From the NCBI GenBank assembly GCA_964020975.1, contig OZ026615.1, positions 35,935,355 to 35,999,354 on the forward strand: a stretch of 64,000 nt of DNA, read 5' to 3'. Shown here in pieces: positions 17,185-28,887 of the stretch. Numbering within the stretch: position 1 is the stretch's first letter; every line of letters starts with the position of its first letter. Under the pieces are notes generated by a model. The model worked only from the letters and a program-made list of their open reading frames with translations. It was not told the origin of the DNA and did no database searches. Both the position numbers and the translations under genes were made by a program. The stretch comes from Hermodice carunculata. Lineage: Eukaryota; Annelida; Polychaeta; Eunicida; Amphinomidae.

Positions 17185-17631
17185 AGAACATTTAACATTC
17201 ACCAGAGTGAGCGCTCTTGGGTTAGTTGCTTTTAAATGGTCGACACTTTGATATATGTTTGGAGTAAGTTTGGTAATGGAATTTTTGCCTGAACTTTTGA
17301 TCATTTTTCATTTGAATCGATAGTTGATGCATCCTATTGACAATATATTCCACCATTGATATTGTCATGCTGAAATTATGTTCATACACTAGTATTTTGC
17401 TCTGAGTGAGTCAGTTAGGTTGCGTGTCTGTACAAGTAACAGGTGTCGGCACATGGTTGTGTTGATTAATTGTGTGCAGTCATACCTGGATACTTATCAT
17501 GACGCTGACGTGATTTTGATAGAGTCCTGTCACTAACAGGTGTTGCGGGTGCCATCGGAGCAGCCACAACTGGCATAAATCCGATATGAGAGCAAAATCT
17601 TTGCTTCCACATGCCTGCTAAAAGAAAAACG

Positions 17632-17636
17632 TGTTT

Positions 17637-17724
<88 letters not shown>

Positions 17725-17783
17725 TTTTTCTTTCTTTCTTTCTTTCTTTCTTCTCTATTTCATTCTTTCTTTCTCTTTCCTTC

Positions 17784-17846
<63 letters not shown>

Positions 17847-17868
17847 ATCTTTTCCTTTTTTTCTCTCA
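17632..17868 (+). repeat. CTTT polypyrimidine tract, about 235 bp
   Basis: CTTT units with a short interrupted part near 17752-17785. Nearly pure pyrimidine on the plus strand. Confidence 0.95.
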
Positions 17869-19359
<1,491 letters not shown>

Positions 19360-19381
19360 GAGCAATTTCTGGATATTCACG

Positions 19382-19582
19382 TACTGTGAGTACATTTATA
19401 TTCACGGGTTCTAATTCTGGCGGGTTTTTTGTATTTTGAACCTTTCACGAAAACTTAAAATTCATTGTATTTGTTACAATTCCTGTCCATACCTTTTCAC
19501 TGGGTTTGAATTTTAACGGCTTGGAAGTATCAGCGAAATAAGCGAAAATTAAAACTCATTGAAATTAAACGAATTCACAGTA
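19382..19582 (+). mobile_element. MITE of the TACTGTGA / CACAGTA family
   Basis: About 201 bp beginning TACTGTGAGTACATTTAT and ending AACGAATTCACAGTA, so the outer TACTGTGA is perfectly inverted and the following bases partly so. The interior carries AGCGAAATAAGCGAAAATTA, as in the related copies at 13.1 and 15.2 kb. Non-coding. Confidence 0.6.
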
Positions 19583-19790
19583 TCTACGTCCCTCCCCTCT
19601 TCATTTATTTTTGGCCCTCTCTGTCATTTTCATAACATGCCTAACATATGTTTTCGTAAGAGGGTAAATATATGCAAACAATAAAGAAAGAAAAAGTCCA
19701 GTTATATTCATGTCACGCTTGAAGAGAATGTAGAAAGCGGTTTGGGAGAAGTAGAAAATTAACACTCACTCCCATAAAAAATCGGTAAAA

Positions 19791-19876
<86 letters not shown>

Positions 19877-19883
19877 GTGTGCG

Positions 19884-19951
<68 letters not shown>
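19791..19951 (+). repeat. ATCT then GT compound microsatellite
   Basis: ATCT units to 19876, a short GTGCGTCC link and a GT run to 19951. Confidence 0.95.
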
Positions 19952-19954
<3 letters not shown>

Positions 19955-20668
19955 GGTCAAGCTATCACCTTGTTGGCTAAATAAGTTAAAAAAAAGCCAG
20001 CACATAATTATGCACACCCACGCGCAAAGGGATTATACATATAGGCCCTATACATAGTTTTATCTTGTGTCCAACGAAATATATCAAAATGTGTCGTCTG
20101 TCATACACAGTGGCAGTTGTCAGAGTCATTTTATAATCCCTACTATAGCCACAAATCTAACCCGCAGCCGGTGATATATGATACAAGAACACGTGACACC
20201 TTCCTTCGGCGCGGAAGAGGTGCGGGTGCGCCATATAAAAATGAGTCAACTGTTTGGTGAAAGTTTTCTTTTTATTCTAAACCGCTTTGTATTCAGTGTT
20301 AACTTTTTTAAAGCGTGCATTATATGCTTTCATATTTTCCTGACATGCACAAAGACAGCAAAATCATTCAGATATGTGCTAATTCTTGCTTGTCATCCAA
20401 ACTTTCAGTGTCAGGCAAGTGCCCACCACTAACTTTCTGACCTTTGGCTATCTTTGACTGAGGTATGGTGACCGTCAGTCTAAAACATATCAGGACTGAA
20501 TGGTAGGGAAGTAAGGCAGGCAAGGTCAAGATGCCAGCTATAATTACTTCTGGGTATTTCAGTCCCCAGCTCTTGTAATCCATCATTCACCTGTGAGTGT
20601 ATTATGATTCGGTGGGTTCGAGGCTATTGAAGTACCTTGGTGCTGAGCCCATACCCAGCTAAGCCACT

Positions 20669-20717
20669 ACCACATCACTTGACAATTACTGTTAATTAGA
20701 ATTGTCAAGTGTGTGGT
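20669..20717 (+). repeat. Stem-loop: 18-19-bp arms, 12-nt loop
   Basis: ACCACATCACTTGACAATT (20669-20687) pairs with AATTGTCAAGTGTGTGGT (20700-20717), leaving one bulged T. The loop is ACTGTTAATTAG. Flanking bases do not extend the stem. It could be a very short MITE or fold-back; it is too short for a typical pre-miRNA. Confidence 0.7.
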
Positions 20718-20974
20718 CCATTTTCGAGACTCGGGGTTATGACCTGGTATTAAGACAATATCAAGCACCTTCAAGAAAACAAGATAACTATCTTTCCTGG
20801 CGTCCAGCGTAAAAAAGAACACAGTGGGATGTTATTTTGCGACCAACACAGAAAATGTTTATGTACACTGCTTACTGAAATAAAGAAATGTGATCAACAA
20901 GTTGAGTCCATAAATTGCTCTTTTATCGAAAATAAAATCGTTTTAGGGCCGTCCAACAGTATATAAATGGCACA

Positions 20975-21047
20975 GCAAGTGTAACGTCTTCCTTATTGTG
21001 CAATATCCAAATACTTCTCCTCTTTGTGCAAGAAGGATTAATATAGG
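20975..21047 (+). repeat. 73-bp direct repeat, copy 1 (LINE 3'-end-like)
   Basis: Starts GCAAGTGTAACGTCTTCC and ends GGATTAATATAGG. It is repeated 277 bp downstream with five mismatches in 73 bases. The content resembles the 3' end of a LINE coding region. Confidence 0.7.
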
Positions 21048-21251
21048 CAGTGACATGAAAGTTGGTATAGCAGTATATCTTTATATTCAAATACAAAACA
21101 GTTATTATTTCTAATATCTAAATCAAGATATAGTTTGAATATTTACCCCAACCCTTTTGCTGTCTGTGGAGTCTTGTCCTGGTTCGCTTCTTCAAGCTGT
21201 GTGGCAGTGCCATTCGATCTGTCTTGTCACGTATTGTTACAACTGTGTCGA

Positions 21252-21376
21252 GCAAGTGTAACGTCTTCCTTGTTGTGTAATGTCCAAATACTTCTCCTCT
21301 TTGTACAAAAAGGATTAATATAGGGCTATGCCCTGATTCCCGATTGTTTTTTTTTTTAAATAAAATATGTTTAAAC
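21252..21376 (+). mobile_element. 73-bp direct repeat copy 2 plus LINE 3' tail
   Basis: The second copy of the 73-bp repeat (21252-21324) runs into GGGCTATGCCCTG, an oligo-T tract and AATAAAATATGTTTAAAC, the same kind of tail as the LINE end at 16.3 kb. The doubled 3' end suggests two LINE 3' fragments or a tandem duplication. No RT motifs remain. Confidence 0.55.
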
Positions 21377-22654
21377 TAAGTCAAGTCAACATATGTAGAA
21401 GAAATTAACGCGACGCTGTTCGATCTCCTTATAGATATAAAATATGTAGTATTTGCGAGAAAAGAAGTAGGGCCTGAACACAAGCACACAGAGATTACAT
21501 GTAAAAGCTTTGGTGCTTTTGCAAAAGAACATGCATGCAAATCTCTTTCTGCCAGTTGCATGTCGCATTGACACCATTTTCCACCAGATGTCTCTGTCTT
21601 TGATTCTCGTCGTCCATCTCCCATCCAAACTATTATCATTGGATCTGATCAGGGTGACTGATGATAGATACAGGTAACCGTCCTGTGTCAGATGGCATAA
21701 CTCCAGCAAAACTCTTCTGTGAAGGTTAAACCAGGTACATATACGGTTAATAAATTGTACCTCAAATTAGTTCAAAATAGATTCCCCGCGTGCACTGACC
21801 GAGAAAGTAATTTCTAACTTTGGTTCAGAATAAAGATGTTGAATTATTGTTTTTTATATTTGTAAGTGCCATCTTTTTAATTGAACTTTGACCTTTCTAA
21901 AGTATTTTCATTAAAACTTTCAGAGATTGAATTTGACAGTACACCTCTGATCAAAATAGTTTCGAGGCGCATACCAGGCCTAGAGCTCTTCCAATATACG
22001 TGCTCCGTTCGGGATTATGCTGGTCATCAGATCTCAACACATTGTGACACGAGTAAAGCGTAGCGCTATGTTGTAAATTTGTGAATGACTCGGGTGTCAG
22101 TGGTTAAATAATATGCTGGAGTATTACATGAGTAAGTTACTACGCGATATTACGCCAGTTATCTTGAACGTTCCGACATAATTTTACTGAATATCATGAA
22201 TGGTTCAGCATGGGCTTTTTGCCTCCTGAGCAGATCAAGTTCTACTTACATTACTTCCCAGTTCACGCCTTTGGGTGGACTGAAGCGGAGTGAAGCGAAT
22301 TAAGCGAATGATGTAGAGAGTTCTGTGTGTTTTGCAGGCAATGTCCTCGCCACTGAGTGCAAAAAAGCCAATCTTTTACCTGCATGATCAGCTCAATGAT
22401 ATCGACCAAGCTGACACGGAAAACACTTTATAACACTGGAATGTGGATTCTCAAATAGACGCGTACTCTCCAGTGTTAAAAGAGCTTTTTTCTTTTGGAG
22501 GTGGGGGGGGGGGGGCTCTTTTTTCCCCAACATGTGTATATAGTCCTAAGGCCTCTTGAACGACATTTAGCCTTGTGGCACATGAACCCTATGGCAAATT
22601 CAAGTCATCACACAGCATGTATTTACAAATTGAGTTGTCCGTATGATGCTTTGT

Positions 22655-22720
22655 TTTAAACATGTTTTATTCATCAAATATAAAGTAAGACCAGGCTCCA
22701 CATGAATCACTGATATACTG
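22655..22720 (-). mobile_element. LINE 3' tail remnant, minus strand
   Basis: Read on the minus strand this ends GATGAATAAAACATGTTTAAA preceded by GGAGCCTGGTCTTAC, matching the tail type of the other LINE copies. No coding sequence is attached. Confidence 0.4.
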
Positions 22721-25700
22721 TGGAGAAAAGGAGTGGTGCTTTGAAACTGAACAGTTGAAGATTCCCCTTTTTCAGATTTCTGTATAAGTTGATACCGGAA
22801 AGGTCACAGACAGGACAAGTCACGGGTCAAGTGGTCGCCTCCAAACACAACTTTGAGCAGAGACAATCGTGTTTTTTTTGAGTCTGCATGTGTGCACTGA
22901 AGTACTCATGCCTATTGTATGCCTAGATCATGATACTATGAGCATATATGACTATGCTTTGATCTGAATGTTTTTGTCGTAAAATGAAAGCATATGGAGA
23001 GAGATACAGCTTAGAGCAGCAGGTGCTCTTAATGGATTAAAAACTTCACTTTGTTTGCTTTTTCATGTAAACACGAAAGAATTCATGGTACATTGGGAAC
23101 CTTTATTTCATAGTCGGAAAGAAATGAAAAGCCATAAAAAAAGAAAAGAAAGACAGGTGTGCAATTCCAACAATAAGGTTGTGGTCATGGGATCTACTGA
23201 TTCAGAAAAGCTGCATACAATGTACATATGCATTTCAGTGATTCAAGAGTTTCTTTTGTCCTTTTAACAAACAGTTGAACATGTGGTTGCCACTGCTCCG
23301 ACTGAGTCAGGCAGTCAGTTACTTTCTACCGCTTGTATATATAGCTGACTTTGAAGGCTGCTGAACTTCAGAGAATAATGAATATACATAATAGTCAAGT
23401 CATTTTCATAGCTTTTTTTTAAAAAAAGAAATTGTTAGCATTTTTTGGCGTATTCAATTGCCTGCTTAGCAGGTCTTTGACTTCATGGAACCTTCACTGA
23501 AAAGCATGCCAAGCACTAGGGACTGTTGGGCATGCAATTTTTACAGAAACTACCGTCAAACCTTATTTTAACTCTTCCGTGCCAAGTTTGGATTGAGTCA
23601 AAAGCTTTCCTGGGGGTGCTTTGGGCGCAATGCACCGAGCAAAGCTGTTGACCTGGACCATTATATTCTATGGGACCATAAGGGATGCTGGTACTTGAAT
23701 GAAAGGCCTTTTTACAAAGTATGTGGAAACAGTACCCATTTGATAATGCAAAGAAGTTCATTTCAAGTACTTCAACTTAAGTCACAGTTAGCAGTGAAAA
23801 AGTTAAATACTCTTTTACCATGTGTTTTTCTGTACCAAGTTGGACGCCTGTATGCCTATTGTGGTAAACTGTGGTTGGTTCTTATTACTTTGGAGGCGAT
23901 AATCGACAGACTATGCCAGTGAGCCAACTAAACTGTCCATAATTAATGATAACTAAATCCTGAGACTAAAACGCGTGTGTAAGTCAGCTGAATTGTCACA
24001 AAAGAGACAGATTTTAGATATGATTTGCGGCGATGTCAACCTGATGTTTTAGTACCATTTCCGAAAAAAAAAAATACAAAAGGTCATTTTTACAGCGGTG
24101 CTATTTTATAGAAGATTCTTCCGGCAAATGGCAGGGAACGAGCCAATATGAAGTCTCAACGAACTACATGTTCTAAATTTAGTAGACTGATGACTCTCTG
24201 TGACCGGCAAAGCGTGTATATTGATTAATCATCAGTGTGATCACTCGACTTTTGACATTTTATGGAATTTTATGAACTTTATGCACTTTTACTATATGAA
24301 TTTTTTCTAATTTTTTTATTATTTAAAATGTTATCGAATATGGTGTATTAATATCTTATTGTGTTTGTTTACTGTATTTGTTATTCTTTGGGCCATGTGT
24401 GTGTGAACAGTCATCAGACTAAATAGGTTTTAGCCAGAATAAATATGTTCCTAAATAAACAACTAAATAAAAGCCTAAAGCCAAATTGAGTTCCAGAAAA
24501 TACAATATTTCGGCGGAAGTAAATACTTTGACCAGTCAAATTCAATTTTCATCATGTTATCTACCTCAGTGTGCATGTGTCGGGGGGGGGGGGGGCTTTC
24601 TTTAGTTGTTTTTTCTCAGTTGACTCATCAATCAGCTTATTAGAGTGTTTCTTTATCGTCGGCATCCGTCAACAATTAGAATTTCCACTTCTCCGAAAAA
24701 ATTAATTTGATTCTTTTCAAAGTTGGTGGGAATGTACCATGAGCCGGTCTTGACCAAGTTTATTAAAAAGGACATGTCCCCATGACTCTCGTTTTTTTTC
24801 TACTCTTATTTTTTTTTTTTGTAGGTTGGAAAAACTTTCAAAATATCTTCTTTAACTATTTGACAAACACGAGACATGTTTATTAATTTCCCGCCACAAA
24901 GCGCGGGCTCAGTTAGTCAATCACGGAGGACACACGGGCATATCACTGTCACGGACAGAGCTAGATACCGCTTTCTCACACAACTAGTGTCTTCCATTTT
25001 TTTTTTTTTTTTTTTCAAGTTTACAAATACCAAAGTCATATTCATTAAGTGCTTTCTAAATTGGTTACAAGAATAAATTTCTATCTGCCTGTGCAAAGTT
25101 TTCTTCATTTCCAAAAATCTTGTTGATATCCTGCTTCCCCGCACAGGCAGAAGCCCGTACCTCGCCAGGCGAGACTATAGCCACTAAGACAACCAGGAAT
25201 GCTACTGAGGCGGGAAATTAATATGCATGCCTCGCATTGCTGCCAAATGGACAAGGGACACCTTTGAGTACCACCAGACGTTATTTTGTTCATAAGACGG
25301 CCTTCAGATTTTTCAATGTTTTGACCAAATTTTAATGTGTACGTGCAATCTGCATTTTCTTCGAACGTGGCAGAAGTATAACAGGACAGTGCCTTTATCA
25401 ATGTTTTGGCACTGACAGGTGTTTTATTTCCTGATTTGTGATGAATTTTCGAAATTTCTGTGAGAGAACATATTAGCATAATTTGTGATGGGTACAAATG
25501 AATACACTTATGCAGTTTCTCCTAAATATTCGAATAGATTTACTTCCAACATGGTGCAGTTGTTACAACTTTTTCCCAGGAACCGCTGCTCCATTGCTTC
25601 GGAATTCCAGAAGAACACGTCTCATTTCCCCTTGGACATTAAGTTGTTCAACGAGTGGCGCCGTGATTTTTGTCTATTTTTTTTTTTCCTAATTTTCGTC

Positions 25701-27181
25701 TGTTCTGGTTTGTAAAGTTCGACTTCTTCTGCAGAACTGGATGGATTTTCGTCAAAACTTTGTAATATATCTTGACTTTGTCTGTGCAAAGTTTCTTCCA
25801 TTGGAAAAGCTACAATTAGCTCCTGATTTCTGGCGTGTTTTTTTGATTGTTTTTTTTTTTTTTGCTTGCTTGTTTGTTTTTTTTGGTTTTGTTTTGTTGT
25901 TGTTGTTGTTGTGTGTGTGTGTTTTGTTACAATAGAATGGTCAATAAATGTACATGTTAGCATGGATGGTGTATGGGTACTACTAAACTGTGTGTAAATA
26001 TATAAAATTTTATTTCCCACCGTTGTACATGCCTGGACCATCTTCAAACTCATATGTACCTTGGGTGGGTTTCTATCGAATGTTTTCTGCATGGCACGGG
26101 TCAGTAATTTTTTTATTTTCAATTTTTAATATCTTTTGGTTCTAGTTCATTTTGCTTGGGCGCGGGACCTCTTACCTGAAACCATTAGACGATTTTTTTT
26201 TTTGGTGGGGGGGGGGGGGGACTAGTTTTTGCAATGAAATACCAGTTAGATTCTCTGTTAACGTGGTAAGCGTGTTTGTTCACTTGCTTTGAATGCAGTC
26301 AATTTGTACACCAGGGAGACAGCTGTTACTTCCTGATTTTTAACAAAATGTTTCACATTATGTAATGACAATTCATTGAAAAATTGTATGTTAGCGTAGT
26401 TACTATAGGGATGCTAGTGTGAATGCATGTGTATGTGGTTCGTCCCGAACGAGGATGATCGGTTCTTACTCGCATTTGCAGGGGATGTTCCTTCCGTAGG
26501 TCTCGGTCAAGTTTCCTGAACTGGGGGCACTTTCAGTAATTTGTTTGGATGTTTGATGCTTTGGATCCATTTGGGGAGAAAATCTTAGAAGCACTTTCTC
26601 TGAAATGGCAGGACTAATTCTTTCAAAACTACACAAAAGCATACGGGGGGGGGGGCATGGTTCTTAGTTGTGTGGACAGCTAATACTGGCCAAATGGCAA
26701 AGTCACCAGGACAATTTTATATAATTTATTCTGGGGTGATAATTCAAGACCTATTTAAGCCAACTCTTTGAGACTGAATACGATCATTGTTCTCCACAAA
26801 ACGCAGGGTGCATTAGCATTTACATGATTTGATCCAATCCTTTAGGTCTTATAGGCAAGGAAAACATTTGAGCTTGGGTATTTATATTGTGCCTGATGGC
26901 GGTTCTCTATCAAGGCCACGTTAAGCCTGTACATCGGCGCCCTTTACGTCATTTTCAATATTAGACGGTTTTCCTGCATCCCAGGCCAGATGAGCACAGG
27001 ACTGCCTCTGTCATCTTCTTACTGCTTTCTTCGACACTGCGTCTCAACACAGAAGCTTACAGTTGCTGTTGGCTTTCACCAAGTCGGAAAGTTGCAGAAA
27101 ACTAGGACTCAAGTAAATTGACAGTGACCTAGATTTATGAAGATCAGGAACAATAATATGAGCAATAACTAAACTCAATTG
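22721..27181. other. Unique spacer with homopolymers
   Basis: G and T homopolymers at 24582, 25000, 25850 and 26193-26220. Frames at 23516-23922 on both strands were read and not recognised. Confidence 0.55.
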
Positions 27182-27183
27182 TA

Positions 27184-28447
27184 CGATGGCTGGATGAAAA
27201 TTTCTAAGCCTAGCTATGAAATACCGTACAAAGTCGATGGTTTTCTACATAGCCCCCTTTTTTGCCAGGGATGCTGCAAGGCCTGGATCCCGATCAAGAA
27301 GAAATTTTCTTCAGCCACCCTAAAAAGGTCATTCACAGCGGGAATGACGTCATCATTACTCGGAAAATGGCCACCGGCTAGTTCCTTTTTCATTTTGGGA
27401 AACAGATGGAAGTCTGGCAGGGCTAAATGGGTGAATAAGGGGGTTGGTCAATGAGTTCGAAGCCACAATCCTGGATCGATGACATGGCAACCACCGATTT
27501 GTGAACAGGGGTATTGTGTTAGTGGAACAGGACTCCTTTAGTGAGCATTCCTGGTCGCTTAGCTTTGATAGCTTCACGCAACTGTCTCAGCAGGTCATCA
27601 TAATATCTTCCATCGATAGTCTGACCCTATTCAAGAAAGTCAATCAGCAGAATAACATCGGAATCCCAAAAGACTGAAGCCATCACCTTTCCAGCAGAAG
27701 GAACCGACTTGGCTTTTTTTTGGGGGGGGGGGGGGGCGGCTGATCCCGGATGCTTCCCCTGTTTAGACTGGATTTTGGTTTCGGGTTCAGTGATCAATCC
27801 AGGTCTCATCTATAATTACAAATCGGGCCCAAACATCGTCGGGTTCTGCTTTTAAACGGCATAAATTGTCACGGGACGTCAGGAATCTGACTCGTTTCTG
27901 ATCCGCTGTCAAGAGCTTTGGCACCCATCATGCAGAAACATTTGTCATTCCCAACTCTTTAGTGATAATGTGCTAAACACTCTCATGAGAGATGCCCACA
28001 ACACTGGCAATATGCCCAGTAGTCTATCGTCGATCAGCCATCACCATGTCATGCACCCGCGTAATGTTTTCGGGAATGGTTGCTGATGAAGGCCTTCCTG
28101 GACGCGCGTCATCGTCAAGGCTCTCTCTGTCACGCTAGAATTCCGCAGCCCACTTCTTAACAGTGGACAAGGAAGGGGCATCATTCCTTGAAGTGGAGAT
28201 CATGTCGGCATGTATCTGTGTTGAAGTTAACCCTTCCAGTTGCAGGTACTTAATGACCGCCCTATAGCCAGTTTTGTCCATTTCTGGTGATTTCAATGGG
28301 TAGGTGCACAAGATGATCTGGTACAAAGACACCAATCACACTACAGTTCCATGATTCATTAAATGATTGATCTTGTTGGTGGCAAAAGTTTGTTTCAGTC
28401 AGATTGAGATATCCCACTTAGTCTTAGAACTTTTGAGCCAGCCATCG
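27184..28447 (-). mobile_element. Full-length mariner (Tc1/mariner superfamily) DNA transposon, inactive
   Basis: Seen: a 1,264-bp element bounded by TA on both sides (27182-27183 and 28448-28449) with terminal inverted repeats of about 28 bp, beginning CGATGGCTGG at each end with a few mismatches. Inside, on the minus strand, lies a mariner transposase. Known: mariner elements are about 1.3 kb, insert at TA and have TIRs of about 30 bp, so this copy is complete in length. Its coding region is broken, so it cannot make active transposase. No neighbouring gene is hit; the insertion is in intergenic DNA. Confidence 0.93.
27214..28281 (-). pseudogene. mariner transposase pseudogene
   Basis: The frame starts at ATG 28281-28279 with MDKTGYRAVIKYLQLEGLTS, the N-terminal helix-turn-helix of mariner transposases, and reaches STVKKWAAEF before the first stop at 28137-28135. 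Downstream segments match the family in order: RPGRPSSATIPENITRVHDM, HIITKELGM, the catalytic IDETW, KHPGSA, KAKSVPSAGKVMASVFWDSD, LLRQLREAIKAKRPGMLTKG and FHLFPKMKKELAGG, ending at TAG 27216-27214. Catalytic residues: the first Asp (27810-27808) is present; the second, in the motif that usually reads HQDNAPVH, is His (27518-27516) and is preceded by a stop; the third Asp is recognisable only after a frameshift. I count about six in-frame stops and two frameshifts, so it has decayed for some time. The total span of 1,068 bp equals about 356 codons, the usual family length. Confidence 0.93.
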
Positions 28448-28540
28448 TATAAAAGCCCAATCAAATTCTATCTCATGAAATTCATACCTTTTGATTCCGT
28501 TCAACGGGCACGCCATAAACGCATCTTTAGTCATTCCGAG

Positions 28541-28887
28541 TCCAATTTTAAGGTTATATACTGTCTTGGTAAATCACGCACACGCATCTCTGTCTCGAGA
28601 AACTTTGCTCTCGTAAAATCTGGAAAGTAATATCACATAAATAGGGACACATTAAAAAAACTTGCGATCCAATTTTAAGGTTAGATATAATGTCTTGGTA
28701 AATCACCCACACGCATCTCTGTCTCAAGATGCGTGTGCGTGTTCCTTGCATCCGACTCTCTTATCGTCTCTTTGCTCGCCTAGCAGCTTTTACCTGGCGG
28801 CGGCCTATCGATCCTTTTCCAACTTTGCCCTCGTAAAATCTGGAAAATAATGTTAAATAAATAGGGACACATATAAAACCTGCGATT
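28541..28887 (+). repeat. Two-copy tandem duplication with a fold-back in copy 2
   Basis: Copy 1 at 28541-28667 and copy 2 at 28668-28887 share TCCAATTTTAAGGTTA, TGTCTTGGTAAATCAC, CACACGCATCTCTGTCTC, CTCGTAAAATCTGGAAA and ATAAATAGGGACACAT. Copy 2 carries about 90 extra bases (28727-28816) whose first 15 (AGATGCGTGTGCGTG) are the inverted complement, with one mismatch, of the preceding 28704-28718. It adjoins the mariner element. Confidence 0.7.

Noticed and set aside
20605-20625. GGTTCGAGGC resembling a tRNA or SINE B box
   Set aside because: No A box at the proper distance and no cloverleaf can be folded around it.
23516-23922. Overlapping frames on both strands
   Set aside because: Neither gives a recognisable protein, and overlap on both strands suggests chance.
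28704-28741. Short inverted repeat considered as a terminal repeat of a separate transposon
   Set aside because: It lies inside a tandem duplication and has no matching outer end.
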